Origin: Paracoccus aestuarii
GTDB taxonomy: Bacteria > Pseudomonadota > Alphaproteobacteria > Rhodobacterales > Rhodobacteraceae
Reading direction: 5' to 3'
Assembly: GCF_028553885.1 (NCBI RefSeq)
Contig: NZ_CP067169.1
Location: 3,025,822 to 3,089,821 of the forward strand
Length of the DNA: 64,000 nucleotides
Part shown: one piece after another, positions 18,049-27,417 of the stretch
Position numbering within the stretch: position 1 is the first letter of the stretch
Layout of the letters: each line of letters opens with the position of its first letter
Translations under genes and position numbers: made by a program
Notes under the pieces: generated by a model
Databases searched by the model: none
The model's input: the letters and a program-made list of their open reading frames with translations, nothing else
What the model was told of the DNA's origin: nothing

Positions 18049-20883
18049 TCACTGGGCCGCGGTGGCGTAATCCTCCAAGGGCGGGCAGGTGCAGATCAGG
18101 TTGCGGTCGCCATGGGCGTTATCCACCCGGCCCACCGGCGGCCAGTACTTGTCGACCCGGAAGGCACCCGCCGGGAAACAGCCCTGCTCGCGCGAATAGG
18201 GGCGGTCCCAATCGCGGACCAGATCCTCGACCGTGTGGGGGGCGTGGCGCAGCGGGCTCTGATCGGCGGCGATGCGGCCCTCGGCCACCTCGGTGATCTC
18301 GTCGCGGATGGCCATCAGGGCGGTGATGAAGCGGTCGATCTCGGCCTTGGTCTCGCTCTCCGTGGGCTCGACCATCAATGTGCCGCTGACCGGCCAGCTC
18401 ATCGTGGGGGCGTGAAAGCCGTTGTCGATCAGCCGCTTGGCGATGTCGTCCACACTCACGCCATGGGCCGCGAAGGGCCGCGTGTCGATGATGCATTCAT
18501 GCGCCACCCGGCCCCGATTGCCCATGAACAGGATCGGATAGGCCCCCGCCAGCCGTGCGGCGATATAGTTCGCGTTCAGGATCGCCACGCGGGTGGCCTG
18601 GGTCAGCCCCTCGCCGCCCATCATCAGGCAATAGGCCCAGGAAATCAGCAGGATCGAGGCCGAGCCATAAGGCGCCGCCGCCACCGCGCCCTCGCCCGTC
18701 TGCGGATCGCCGGGCAGGAAGGGCGCCAGATGCGCCTTGACCCCGATCGGCCCCATGCCGGGACCGCCGCCGCCATGCGGGATGGCGAAGGTCTTGTGCA
18801 GGTTCAGGTGGCTGACATCGCCGCCGATCTCGCCTGGCTTCACCAGACCGACCAGCGCGTTCATGTTGGCGCCGTCGATATAGACCTGACCGCCATGCTG
18901 ATGCGTGATGTCGCAGACCTGCCGCACCGTGTCCTCGAAGACGCCATGGGTCGAGGGATAGGTGATCATCGCCGCCGCAAGCCGGTCTCCCGCCTTGGCA
19001 GCCTTGTCGGCGAAATCCTCCAAGTCGATATCGCCGTTCGGGGCGGATTTCACCACGACGACCTGCATCCCGCACATCTGCGCGGTCGCCGGGTTGGTGC
19101 CATGCGCGCTGACCGGGATCAGGCAGATGTCGCGTTCCTCCCCGCGCGAGCGGTGATAGGCGGCGATGGTCAGCAGCCCCGCATATTCCCCCTGTGCGCC
19201 GCTGTTGGGCTGCATCGAGAAGGCGTCATAGCCGGTGATGCGGCAGAGCTTCTCGGTCAGGTCCGCGATGGCCTCGTGATAGCCCGCTGCCTGGTCATGG
19301 GGCGCAAAGGGATGCAGCGCGCCGAATTCGGGCCAGGTGATGGGCATCATCTCGGCCGCGGCATTCAGCTTCATCGTGCAGGAGCCCAGGGGGATCATCG
19401 CCCGGTCCAGCGCCAGATCCCGGTCCGACAGGCGGCGCATATAGCGCATCATCTCGGATTCCGCCCGGTTCATGTGAAAGACCGGATGGGTCAGATAGTC
19501 GCTTTCCCGCAGCAGCGCCTCGGGGATCGACGGCGCGGTCGCAACCGGTGCCGCATCGGTGATCCCGAAGGCGTCCAGCAGGCGGGTGATGACGCCCGCA
19601 TCGGTCGTCTCGTCCACGCTGATGCCGACGCGGTCGCGGCCCACGCGGCGCAGGTTGATGCCCCGGTGCCGGGCGGCGGCCATGATCCCCTGCTGGCCCA
19701 CCCCCACCTTGACGGTGATCGTGTCGAAGAACGCATCCGGCGCGACCTCGGCCCCGGCGGCGCGCAGCGCATCGGCCACCGTCACCGCATGCAGATGCAC
19801 CCGCTGCGCGATGGCGCGCAGGCCCACCGGCCCGTGGAACACCGCATAGAACCCCGCCATCACGGCCAGCAGCGCCTGCGCGGTGCAGACATTGCTGGTC
19901 GCCTTCTCGCGGCGGATATGCTGTTCCCGCGTCTGCAAGGCCAAGCGCAGGGCGGGATTGCCCGCCGCATCGACGCTGACGCCCACGATCCGCCCCGGCA
20001 TGGCGCGCTTCAGCGCATCGCGGCAGGACATGAAGCCCGCATGCGGCCCGCCATAGCCCATGGGCACGCCGAAGCGCTGCGCCGAGCCCACTGCGATATC
20101 GGCCCCCATCGCGCCCGGCTCGCGCAGCAGGCACAGGGCCAGCAGATCCGTCGCCACCACGGCCAAGGCGCCCGTGGCATGCAGCGCCTCGATCTCGGGG
20201 GACAGGTCGCGGATATGGCCATAGGTGCCGGGATACTGGAAGATCGCGCCGAAGACCTGATCGGCCACCAGATCGTCGACCGAGCCCTTGACGATGCGGA
20301 TGCCCAAGGGCGCGGCCCGCGTCTCGATCACGCTGATGGTCTGCGGATGCAGGTCATGAGCGACAAAGAACGCATCCGCCTTGGACTTCGACTGCCGCCG
20401 GGCCATGGCCATCGCCTCGGCCGCCGCCGTCGCCTCGTCCAGCAGCGAGGCATTGGCCACCGGCAGCCCGGTCAGATCCGCGACCATGGTCTGGAAGTTC
20501 AGCAGCGCCTCCAGCCGCCCCTGCGCGATCTCGGGCTGATAGGGGGTATAGGCCGTGTACCAGGCCGGGTTCTCCAGGATGTTGCGCTGGATCGCGGGCG
20601 GCGTGACAGTCCCGTAATAGCCCTGCCCGATCAGGCTGGTCATCACCCGGTTCTTCGCCGCGACCTCGCGCATCCGCGCGATCAGCCCGGCCTCGGACAG
20701 GGCGGGCCAGTCCAGCACGTCATCCTGGCGGATGGCGGCGGGCACGGTCTGCTCGATCAGCTGATCCAGGCTGTCGGCGCCCACGGCCTTCAGCATCGCC
20801 TCCATCTCGGCGGGCGAGGGCCCGATATGACGGCGATTGGCGAAATCGTCGGGGTTGTAGTCACTCGCGGTCCAGCGGCTCAT
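18049..20883 (-). CDS. gcvP: Glycine dehydrogenase (decarboxylating), P protein of the glycine cleavage system
   Basis: PLP enzyme that decarboxylates glycine and passes the aminomethyl group to lipoyl-GcvH. 944 aa, the long single-chain form (alpha and beta halves fused). The pyridoxal lysine lies in [18 protein letters not shown] in the C-terminal half, with [10 protein letters not shown] before it. The start is taken at 20883 ([20 protein letters not shown]), because that matches the usual N-terminus; the frame remains open for 15 more codons upstream. Last gene of gcvT-gcvH-gcvP; a 135-base gap with a long hairpin separates it from gcvH. Confidence 0.96.
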   Translation of the reverse strand: MSRWTASDYNPDDFANRRHIGPSPAEMEAMLKAVGADSLDQLIEQTVPAAIRQDDVLDWPALSEAGLIARMREVAAKNRVMTSLIGQGYYGTVTPPAIQRNILENPAWYTAYTPYQPEIAQGRLEALLNFQTMVADLTGLPVANASLLDEATAAAEAMAMARRQSKSKADAFFVAHDLHPQTISVIETRAAPLGIRIVKGSVDDLVADQVFGAIFQYPGTYGHIRDLSPEIEALHATGALAVVATDLLALCLLREPGAMGADIAVGSAQRFGVPMGYGGPHAGFMSCRDALKRAMPGRIVGVSVDAAGNPALRLALQTREQHIRREKATSNVCTAQALLAVMAGFYAVFHGPVGLRAIAQRVHLHAVTVADALRAAGAEVAPDAFFDTITVKVGVGQQGIMAAARHRGINLRRVGRDRVGISVDETTDAGVITRLLDAFGITDAAPVATAPSIPEALLRESDYLTHPVFHMNRAESEMMRYMRRLSDRDLALDRAMIPLGSCTMKLNAAAEMMPITWPEFGALHPFAPHDQAAGYHEAIADLTEKLCRITGYDAFSMQPNSGAQGEYAGLLTIAAYHRSRGEERDICLIPVSAHGTNPATAQMCGMQVVVVKSAPNGDIDLEDFADKAAKAGDRLAAAMITYPSTHGVFEDTVRQVCDITHQHGGQVYIDGANMNALVGLVKPGEIGGDVSHLNLHKTFAIPHGGGGPGMGPIGVKAHLAPFLPGDPQTGEGAVAAAPYGSASILLISWAYCLMMGGEGLTQATRVAILNANYIAARLAGAYPILFMGNRGRVAHECIIDTRPFAAHGVSVDDIAKRLIDNGFHAPTMSWPVSGTLMVEPTESETKAEIDRFITALMAIRDEITEVAEGRIAADQSPLRHAPHTVEDLVRDWDRPYSREQGCFPAGAFRVDKYWPPVGRVDNAHGDRNLICTCPPLEDYATAAQ

Positions 20884-20940
20884 CACGCCTCCATCGGGGC
20901 GCGCGGGCCCCTCTTCTTCGTTGTCCAAATACCCTTGGGG

Positions 20941-20983
20941 GTCGGTCAGCGGTTCGCCATCGGTTCAAGAACCGCTGGCCGAC
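20941..20983 (-). promoter_or_regulatory. 15-bp hairpin between gcvH and gcvP
   Basis: GTCGGTCAGCGGTTC (20941-20955) pairs with GAACCGCTGGCCGAC (20969-20983), one G-U pair, 13-base loop. On the minus-strand transcript it lies about 35 bases after the gcvH stop. No T-run follows. It could be a processing or stability element, or a partial terminator that sets the amount of gcvP relative to gcvT and gcvH. Confidence 0.6.
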
Positions 20984-21018
20984 GGGTGAAACCCCCGGGC
21001 CATCCCCCCGAACCGACC

Positions 21019-21378
21019 TCAGCCGATCAGCGCCTTGTAGGCATCTTCGTCCATGAACCCGTCCATCGCGCCCGCATCCGCAGGCTTGATGCGAAAGAAC
21101 CAGGCCGCCATCGGATCGCCGTTCACGTCGCCCGGCGCATCGGCCAGGGGCGCGTTCACCGCCGTGATCGTGCCCGACACGGGCGCCACGATGTCGGACG
21201 CCGCCTTGACCGATTCGATCACCACGATCTCCTCGCCGGCCTCGACCTCGCGGCCCTCCTCGGGCAGCTCGACAAAGACCACGTCGCCCAGCTGCTCGCT
21301 GGCATGCTTCGTGATCCCCACGACGATCTCGTCGCCCTCGGCGCGCAGCCATTCATGGTCTTCGGTATATTTCAGCAT
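21019..21378 (-). CDS. gcvH: Glycine cleavage system H protein
   Basis: Lipoyl carrier that shuttles the aminomethyl intermediate between GcvP, GcvT and lipoamide dehydrogenase. 119 aa. The lipoylated lysine is K58 in VVIESVKAASDI. The start at 21378 (LKYTEDHEWLR) gives the normal length; eleven more codons upstream are open but not conserved. Seven bases separate it from the gcvT stop, so the two are tightly coupled. Confidence 0.96.
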   Translation of the reverse strand: MLKYTEDHEWLRAEGDEIVVGITKHASEQLGDVVFVELPEEGREVEAGEEIVVIESVKAASDIVAPVSGTITAVNAPLADAPGDVNGDPMAAWFFRIKPADAGAMDGFMDEDAYKALIG

Positions 21379-21385
21379 GACATCC

Positions 21386-22501
21386 TCAGCGTTTGTAGGA
21401 GGGGGTGACAAAAGGCAGGGCGCAGACGGTCAGGGGCAGGCGCTTGCCGCGCAGCTCGGCCATAACCGTGGCGCCTTCGGGAATGTCTTTAGGAATGCGC
21501 GCCATGGCGACCGGCCCACCGACAGACGGCCCGAACCCGCCGGAGCTGACCGTGCCGATGGGCGCGCCATCCTCGGAAAACAGCGCCACGCCCTCGCGGA
21601 TCGGCGCGCGGCCCTCGGGGCGCAGGCCCTGGCGCGTGACCGCAGGCGCAGCCAGCTCGGCCAGGATCACCTCGGCGCCCGGAAACCCGCCCGCCCGCGC
21701 GCCGCCATTGCGGCGGACCCTGGGGATCGACCAGCCGAGCGCCGCCTGCGCGGGCGTCACGCCCGCGTCCATGTCATGGCCGTAAAGCGGCATCCCCGCC
21801 TCCAGCCGCAGGCTGTCGCGCGCGCCCAGACCGATCGGCGCCACCTCGGGCTGATCCAGCAGCGCACGGGCGAAATCCGCCAACCGCGCCTCGGGGACCG
21901 AGATCTCGAACCCGTCCTCGCCCGTATAGCCCGAACGCGAGACCCACAGCTGGGCCCCGTCCCAATCCAGCGCCGTGCTGTCCATGAAGCGCATGTCGGC
22001 CACGTCCGGCACCAGCCGCGCCAGCGCCGCCTCCGCCTGCGGCCCCTGCAGCGCCAGCAGCCCGCGATCACGCACCGGCGTCACCGTGACGCCCGACAGG
22101 GTCTGCAGATGGGCGATGTCCTGTTCCGCGCAGGCCGCGTTCACCACCAGCAGGAAATGATCCCCGCGATTGGCGAACATCAGGTCGTCGAGGATCCCGC
22201 CCTGGTCATTGGTGAACAGCCCGTAACGCTGGCGCCCCGGCGCCAGGCCCGCCACATCGGCGGGGATCAGCGTCTCCAGCGCGGCGGCGGCGCGGGCCAT
22301 GTCGCCGCCCTCGGGCGCGACCAGCACCTGGCCCATGTGGCTGACGTCGAACAGCCCGGCCTTGGCGCGGGTGTGCAGATGCTCGGTCATGACGCCCATG
22401 GGGAACTGGACGGGCATCTCCCATCCGGCAAAGGGCACCATCCGGCCCCCAAGCTCCACATGCAGATCATACAGTCCGGTCCGTCGGGTCGTGTCGGCCA
22501 T
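21386..22501 (-). CDS. gcvT: Aminomethyltransferase, T protein of the glycine cleavage system
   Basis: Tetrahydrofolate-dependent enzyme that releases ammonia from aminomethyl-GcvH and forms methylene-THF. 371 aa. Family features: TGLYDLHVELGGRMVPFAGW at the start, VSHMGQV, and GLFTNDQGGILDDLMF in the first domain; GYTGEDGFEISVP in the middle; GLGARDSLRLEAGMPLYGHD, the folate-binding region. First gene of the operon, with a tandem glycine riboswitch in its leader, so it should be switched on by glycine. Confidence 0.96.
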   Translation of the reverse strand: MADTTRRTGLYDLHVELGGRMVPFAGWEMPVQFPMGVMTEHLHTRAKAGLFDVSHMGQVLVAPEGGDMARAAAALETLIPADVAGLAPGRQRYGLFTNDQGGILDDLMFANRGDHFLLVVNAACAEQDIAHLQTLSGVTVTPVRDRGLLALQGPQAEAALARLVPDVADMRFMDSTALDWDGAQLWVSRSGYTGEDGFEISVPEARLADFARALLDQPEVAPIGLGARDSLRLEAGMPLYGHDMDAGVTPAQAALGWSIPRVRRNGGARAGGFPGAEVILAELAAPAVTRQGLRPEGRAPIREGVALFSEDGAPIGTVSSGGFGPSVGGPVAMARIPKDIPEGATVMAELRGKRLPLTVCALPFVTPSYKR

Positions 22502-22569
22502 GGGCCCTCCTGCGGGTCAGCCGGGCAGCCGGCATCGGTTGGACGGGACCGATGTCCCGCACGTCGATG

Positions 22570-22732
22570 CCCCCTCTGTCCCTGCCCGGTCCCGGGCGCC
22601 TGAGATCGTTATCCCTTCGGCGGGCGCAGCGCGCCACTCTCCAGAGTTCTTGCGGAGAACGGTCCTTTCGCCTGAGAGCTTGCCGGGGCGGCTTCTCCTT
22701 CGGCCCCGGCGCGATGCGCCGGCGTCTCCCGA
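22570..22732 (-). promoter_or_regulatory. Tandem glycine riboswitch upstream of gcvT
   Basis: On the minus strand the first aptamer starts CGGGAGAC (22731) and shows GCCGAAGGAGAAGCCGC and CTCTCAGGCGAAAGGACCG. The second starts CTCTGGAGAG and shows CGCCGAAGGGATAACG and CTCAGGCGCC...GGGACAGAGGGG. These blocks, in this order, are the conserved core of the glycine riboswitch class. The 3' end lies 69 bases before the gcvT ATG. By analogy, glycine binding to the pair turns on translation or transcription of gcvTHP. Confidence 0.93.
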
Positions 22733-22820
22733 ATTCCACCTGCAGGCGTACCGCCAGCCCGCCCCCGAGGCAAGACCTTTGTCGCAAACGGCGCCTGAAG
22801 TGCCGCGACCCGACCGGCGG

Positions 22821-24569
22821 TTGACAGGCCCCGCCGCCCCGGCCCAAGGTCGCGCCCGGAAGGCCAAGGGGCCGGAATGCAGGGCCAAGTTCTTCCAGAT
22901 CGGCTTCAACAAATGCGGCACCACCTTCATCGCGCGGCTGTTCGACATGAACGCCATCCCCGCCGCCCATTGGCTGGAGGGCGCGCTGGCCGACGACATC
23001 GCCTATGCCAGGCTGACGGGCGCCAAGCCCCTGGCGCGATGGGCCGACCGGATCACGGCCTTCACCGACATGGAATCGGTGCGCTTCCTGAACATGCCGG
23101 TGATCGAGGCCTTCCGCGACTTCGCCCTGCTGGACGCGCATTACCCGGGCGCGGTCTTCCTGCTGAACACCCGCCGGGTCGAGGACTGGATCGCCAGCCG
23201 CTATCTGCATCGCGACGGCGATTACGCCCGCAGCGTGGCGGCGGACCGGGGCGTGGCCCTGGGCGATCTGGCCGATCTGTGGGCGGCGGATTGGGAGGCG
23301 CATCTGACCGCCGCGCGCCGCCATTTCGGCGACCGCCCCGAATTCCTCGAGATCGACATCGACCACGCCACCCCGGAGGATTACCGCCGCGCCCTGTCGC
23401 CTTGGTTCGACCTGCCCCGCATCCCCGACCTGCCCGGCGCGGGGGTGCGCCGGGCGCGGCTGCGGAACCTGCCCCGGGGGGCGCGGATGCTGGATGCGCC
23501 GCTGCCGGGCGCCGATCAGGACCCCGCGCGCCGCGACCGGCTGGCCCGTCGCTTAGCGCGGCTGGCGCGGCCCGCGTTGCTGCTGCGCCGCGCCGCCACG
23601 CGCGCGCCGCATGACCAGGCCCTGTGCCTGGACCTGACCGAGGGGGTGATGCGCGATGCGGGCGGGCGCGTCATGCCGCTGCGGCGCGGGCCGGACGGGC
23701 GCTTTCACCTGGATTCGCAGCGCCCCGGCCTGCTGCGCCCGGCGGCTGTGGCCAATGACATCGCGGGGATCGCGCGCGAGGGGCTCTATTGGCTGGACAT
23801 GCGGCCCGCGACCTTCGCGGGCAGCGGGCCGGACGATCCCGCCCATGCTCCGCTGATCGCCGGGCTGCGCCGCAAGGGGGCGCAGAACCTGTTCCTGTGG
23901 CCCGCGCCCTGGCATCACCGGATCGGCAATCGCGGCTTTCCCGGCAGCACCAGTCCCAGCCCTGCCGCCCGCGACGCAGCGGTGGTCTGGCGCGGCACCC
24001 TGTCGGGCCATGACCCGATCAGCCGCCTGACGGCCGAGGCCGCCGTGACCGCGCTGCTGGCCGATCCCGGCGACGCGGCCGCCCGTGGGGCGGTGACCCG
24101 CGGCCCGCGCTGGCGGTTCCTCGCGGAGCGCGCCGCCGATCCGGCGCTGGACCTGGCGCTGCTGGCCGATCCGCGCCGCGACCGGGCGCTGGCCGGGGCC
24201 GGGCTGACCGCGCCCGTCCCCTGCGCGCCCCCGCGGGCCGGGCGGCTGCATCTGTGCCTGTCGGGGTCCGAGGGCGATGCCGACCTGCTGCCGCTGGCCT
24301 TCGGCCACGCCACCGTGATCCGCCAGCAGGACGGGTGGGAAAGCTTCGTCACCGGCCTCTTTCAGCCCTGGACCCATGTGATCCCGATGGCGGAGGACGG
24401 ATCGGACCTGGAGGCGCGGCTGGCCTGGGCCGCCGATCACCCCGATGACTGCCGGCGGATGTCCGAACGCTGCCGTCGGCTCTGTGCGGGGCTGGGCGAT
24501 CCGGCGGGGCGGCGGCTGCACCTGTCGCATCTGCTGGCCGATTACCGCCGGGCCACGCGGCAGGATTGA
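22821..24569 (+). CDS. Sulfotransferase-domain protein fused to a glycosyltransferase-like C-terminal domain
   Basis: About 582 aa. The N-terminal third (to about residue 210) looks like a PAPS-dependent sulfotransferase: the 5'-phosphosulfate loop KFFQIGFNKCGTTFIARLF lies at residues about 24-42, and AVFLLNTRRVEDWIASRYL matches the 3'-phosphate-binding region. The last 200 residues resemble Cap10/GT90-type glycosyltransferases: LYWLDMRPATFAG, then SGSEGDADLLPLAFGHATVI, QPWTHVIPMAEDGSDLEARL and a run of basic residues. No ATG exists in frame before the sulfate loop. Candidate starts are TTG 22821 and GTG 22800; neither has a good ribosome site. Stop codon abuts the convergent ABC gene. Likely surface polysaccharide modification, by inference. 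Confidence 0.65.
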   Translation: MTGPAAPAQGRARKAKGPECRAKFFQIGFNKCGTTFIARLFDMNAIPAAHWLEGALADDIAYARLTGAKPLARWADRITAFTDMESVRFLNMPVIEAFRDFALLDAHYPGAVFLLNTRRVEDWIASRYLHRDGDYARSVAADRGVALGDLADLWAADWEAHLTAARRHFGDRPEFLEIDIDHATPEDYRRALSPWFDLPRIPDLPGAGVRRARLRNLPRGARMLDAPLPGADQDPARRDRLARRLARLARPALLLRRAATRAPHDQALCLDLTEGVMRDAGGRVMPLRRGPDGRFHLDSQRPGLLRPAAVANDIAGIAREGLYWLDMRPATFAGSGPDDPAHAPLIAGLRRKGAQNLFLWPAPWHHRIGNRGFPGSTSPSPAARDAAVVWRGTLSGHDPISRLTAEAAVTALLADPGDAAARGAVTRGPRWRFLAERAADPALDLALLADPRRDRALAGAGLTAPVPCAPPRAGRLHLCLSGSEGDADLLPLAFGHATVIRQQDGWESFVTGLFQPWTHVIPMAEDGSDLEARLAWAADHPDDCRRMSERCRRLCAGLGDPAGRRLHLSHLLADYRRATRQD

Positions 24570-25640
24570 TCAGCCGCGCGGAAAGACCAGCACCCGGTCG
24601 CGCCGCAGCATCAGCCACATCGGCGTGCCCTCGGGCGGCAGGAACACGCCCGGCACCGTGGCATTCAGCGTGATCGCGCCTTCGTCCGTGGCGAATTCCA
24701 CCAGCGATTCCCGGCCCAGATAGCGCGCGCGCCGCACCCGCGCCAAGGCCGCCGTGCCGTTTTCGGGCGTGGGCGCGGGCCCCTGCCCGGCGCGGTCGAA
24801 GTCGATCTTCAGGTGCTGGGGGCGGATGACGATGTCGACCTCGGCCCCGTCGGGCAGGCCGGGGGTCAGGAACTGGCCAAAGGGCGTATCCGTCAGCGCC
24901 CCCTGCACCCGCCCGGTCAGCACATTGATATCGCTGAAGAAACCCGCCGCCTGCCGGTCCACCGGCGCGTTGTACAGATTGTAGGGCGCCCCCTGCTGCA
25001 CGATCCGCCCGTCCCGCATCAGCAGGATCTGGTCGGCCATGCGCATCGCCTCATGCGGCTCATGCGTGACCAGCAGGACGGCGGTGCCCTCCTCCTTCAG
25101 CAGGGCCAGGGTCTCGTCGCGGATGCCGTCGCGCAGGCGTTCGTCCAGGCCGCTGAAGGGTTCGTCCATCAGCAGCACGCCCGGCCGCGGCGCCAAGGCG
25201 CGGGCCAGGGCGATGCGCTGCTGTTCGCCGCCCGACAGCTCGTGCGGATAGCTGTCGATATGGCGCGTCATTCGCACCCGGTCCAGCAGCTCGGCCACAC
25301 GGTCGCGATTGGCCTTCCAGCCGCCCGCCAGGCCGAAGGCCACGTTCTCGCGCACGGGCAGATGGGGGAACAGGGCGAAATCCTGGAACATCAGCCCGAT
25401 GCCGCGCCGTTCGGGCGGCACCCGCGTGCGCCCGTCGCAGATCAGCCGGCCGTCCACCAGGATGCGCCCGCTGTCCTGGATGTCGACGCCCGCGACGATG
25501 CGCAGGGTGGTCGATTTGCCGCAGCCCGACGGCCCCAGCAGGCAGGCGACCTGCCCCGCCTGGACCTGGAAGCTGACATCGCGGACGACCGCATGGCCGT
25601 CGAAGCGGCGCGTCAGCCCCTGGACGTCCAGGCGCGGCAT
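24570..25640 (-). CDS. ABC transporter ATP-binding protein, FbpC/PotA-like (TOBE domain)
   Basis: Cytoplasmic ATPase of the type used by ferric ion, spermidine and similar importers, 356 aa. Walker A GPSGCGKST, Q-loop MFQDFALFPHLPV, signature LSGGEQQR, Walker B LLMDEPFSGLDE and switch His in VTHEPHEAMR are all intact; a TOBE-like regulatory domain follows (residues about 250-356). FQDFALFPHLPVRENVAFGL is close to FbpC. The ATG at 25640 is chosen; GTG at 25661 is possible. No permease or binding protein gene is adjacent, so its partners must lie elsewhere. The gene ends exactly where the plus-strand fusion gene ends. Confidence 0.85.
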   Translation of the reverse strand: MPRLDVQGLTRRFDGHAVVRDVSFQVQAGQVACLLGPSGCGKSTTLRIVAGVDIQDSGRILVDGRLICDGRTRVPPERRGIGLMFQDFALFPHLPVRENVAFGLAGGWKANRDRVAELLDRVRMTRHIDSYPHELSGGEQQRIALARALAPRPGVLLMDEPFSGLDERLRDGIRDETLALLKEEGTAVLLVTHEPHEAMRMADQILLMRDGRIVQQGAPYNLYNAPVDRQAAGFFSDINVLTGRVQGALTDTPFGQFLTPGLPDGAEVDIVIRPQHLKIDFDRAGQGPAPTPENGTAALARVRRARYLGRESLVEFATDEGAITLNATVPGVFLPPEGTPMWLMLRRDRVLVFPRG

Positions 25641-25735
25641 CGTGGGGGCGGGCGTCAGGGTCACGGGCGATCTCGGTGGGTTTTGGTCGGGTATGCCTAT
25701 CAGGGCCGCCCCCCCGCCGCAACCGCGCCCCCCGC

Positions 25736-26515
25736 TCAGATCGTCGTGTTCAGCGCGCCGCCGTCCAGCATCAGGTTCTGCCCGACGATGAAGCGCGCCT
25801 GGCTGCTGCACAGAAAGGCGCAGGCGGCGCCGAAATCCTCGGCCGTGCCATAGGTGCCGGTGGGGATGGTCGCCTGGCGCTGCGCACGGGCCTGATCGAC
25901 GCTGATCCCCTGGGCCTTGGCGACGCCGCCATCCAGGCTGTCGGCGCGGTCGGTGGCATGGATGCCGGGCAGCAGGTTGTTCACGCAGACGCCCTTGCCC
26001 GCCACCTGCCGCGACATGCCCGCGACGAACCCCGTCAGCCCGGTCCGCGCCGTGTTCGACAGCCCCAGCACATTGACCGGCGAACGCACCGAGGCCGAGG
26101 TGATGTTCACCACCCGCCCCCAGCCCCGGTCCATCATCCCCGGCACCAGGGCCTGCATCAGCGCCACCGCCGACAGCATGTTGGCGTCGATCGCACGGAT
26201 GAAATCCTCGCGCGACCAGTCCCGCCAGTCGCCCGGCGGCGGGCCGCCCGCATTGGTGACCAGGATGTCGGCATGACCCACCGCGTCCAGCACGCGGGCG
26301 CGGCCCTCCTCGGTGGTGATGTCGGCCGCGACCGGGGTGACCTCGACGCCGTGGCGCTCGGCGATCTCATGGGCGGTGCGGGTGATCTCGGCCTCGGTGC
26401 GGGCGTTGATGACCAGGTTGACGCCCGCCGCCGCCAAGGCCTCGGCGCAGCCGCGCCCCAACCCCTTCGAGGCCGCGCAGACCAGCCCCCTCTTGCCGCC
26501 GATACCCAGATCCAT
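25736..26515 (-). CDS. SDR-fold oxidoreductase lacking the usual catalytic Tyr/Lys
   Basis: Short-chain dehydrogenase/reductase-like protein, 259 aa. The nucleotide-binding loop reads CAASKGLGRG instead of the normal TGxxxGxG form, and DILVTNAGGPPPGDW and NITSASVRSPVN are in the expected places. Where classic SDR proteins have YxxxK, this one has SNTAR (in GLSNTARTGL), so both proton relay residues are replaced. Known groups of BKR-like SDR proteins deviate in just this way. Substrate and even enzymatic activity are uncertain. It is transcribed with a separate start; 95 bases separate its stop from the start of the downstream ABC ATPase gene. Confidence 0.85.
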   Translation of the reverse strand: MDLGIGGKRGLVCAASKGLGRGCAEALAAAGVNLVINARTEAEITRTAHEIAERHGVEVTPVAADITTEEGRARVLDAVGHADILVTNAGGPPPGDWRDWSREDFIRAIDANMLSAVALMQALVPGMMDRGWGRVVNITSASVRSPVNVLGLSNTARTGLTGFVAGMSRQVAGKGVCVNNLLPGIHATDRADSLDGGVAKAQGISVDQARAQRQATIPTGTYGTAEDFGAACAFLCSSQARFIVGQNLMLDGGALNTTI

Positions 26516-26660
26516 CGCACCCTCCTGTGACCGTTCGGAGGGCAGAAGACGCGGCGGCGGCCGGTTTGTCAAATGCCGGGGGCCGGGTGCGGCGGGGCAA
26601 GGCCCCGCGGCGGGCGAGGGGCCTCGATGGCCCCGAGCCCGCCTGCCCCCCACCGGCCTT

Positions 26661-27347
26661 TCAGCCGATGGCCTGCCGGATCGCCGCCATGTTCGCGCCA
26701 TAGACATCCGCCTGCGCGACGGATCCGCCCTTGAAGACCGCCGAACCCGCAACCAGCACATCCGCCCCGGCCTTGGCGACCAAGGGCGCGGTGACCGGGT
26801 CCACGCCGCCATCGACCTGGATATGGATCGGCCGGTCGCCGATCATCCCGCGCAGGCGCGCGATCTTGTCGATCTGGCTGTGGATGAACTTCTGCCCGCC
26901 AAAGCCCGGGTTCACCGTCATCACCAGCACCATGTCGCACAGGTCCAGCAGGTATTCGACCGCCTCGACCGGGGTGCCGGGGTTCAGCGCGATCCCGGCC
27001 TTGGCACCCGTCGCGCGGATCGCCTGCAGGGTGCGGTGGGGATGGGGCCCGGCCTCGACATGGGCGGTGATCACATCGGCCCCCGCCTCGGCATAGGCCT
27101 CGATATAGGGATCGACCGGCGCGATCATCAGATGCACGTCCATGACCGTGCGCACATGCGGGCGAAAGGCCTTCACCGCCGGCGGGCCGAAGGTCAGGTT
27201 CGGCACGAAATGCCCGTCCATCACATCGACATGGACCCAATCCGCGCCCTGATCCTCGATCGCGCGGATCTCGCGGCCGAAATCGGCAAAGTCGGCGGAC
27301 AGGATCGACGGGGCGATCTTGATCTTGCGGTCGAATTCCATCGGCAT
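26661..27347 (-). CDS. rpe: Ribulose-phosphate 3-epimerase
   Basis: Interconverts ribulose 5-phosphate and xylulose 5-phosphate in the pentose phosphate pathway. 228 aa TIM barrel. [33 protein letters not shown] (metal-binding His and catalytic Asp), [15 protein letters not shown] and the final IQVDGGV...VAGSAVFKG motif are complete. Located between the SDR gene and the nitrate reductase gene, 70 bases downstream of the latter's stop, so it may be read through from the nas operon but is functionally unrelated. Confidence 0.95.
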   Translation of the reverse strand: MPMEFDRKIKIAPSILSADFADFGREIRAIEDQGADWVHVDVMDGHFVPNLTFGPPAVKAFRPHVRTVMDVHLMIAPVDPYIEAYAEAGADVITAHVEAGPHPHRTLQAIRATGAKAGIALNPGTPVEAVEYLLDLCDMVLVMTVNPGFGGQKFIHSQIDKIARLRGMIGDRPIHIQVDGGVDPVTAPLVAKAGADVLVAGSAVFKGGSVAQADVYGANMAAIRQAIG

Positions 27348-27417
27348 CTCCCTTCGGGCGCAGGCGTTCGCGCGCCGAGGTGCCCGCTGACGCGCGCCGC
27401 GTCAAGCCTGTCGCGCC

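Noticed and set aside
22877..23614. Plus-strand frame starting ATG at 22877 with a good ribosome site
   Set aside because: Its product has no motif and is Arg/Gly/Pro-rich; the sulfate-binding loop and all later motifs are in the neighbouring frame. Kept only as an explanation for the missing start of the fusion gene.
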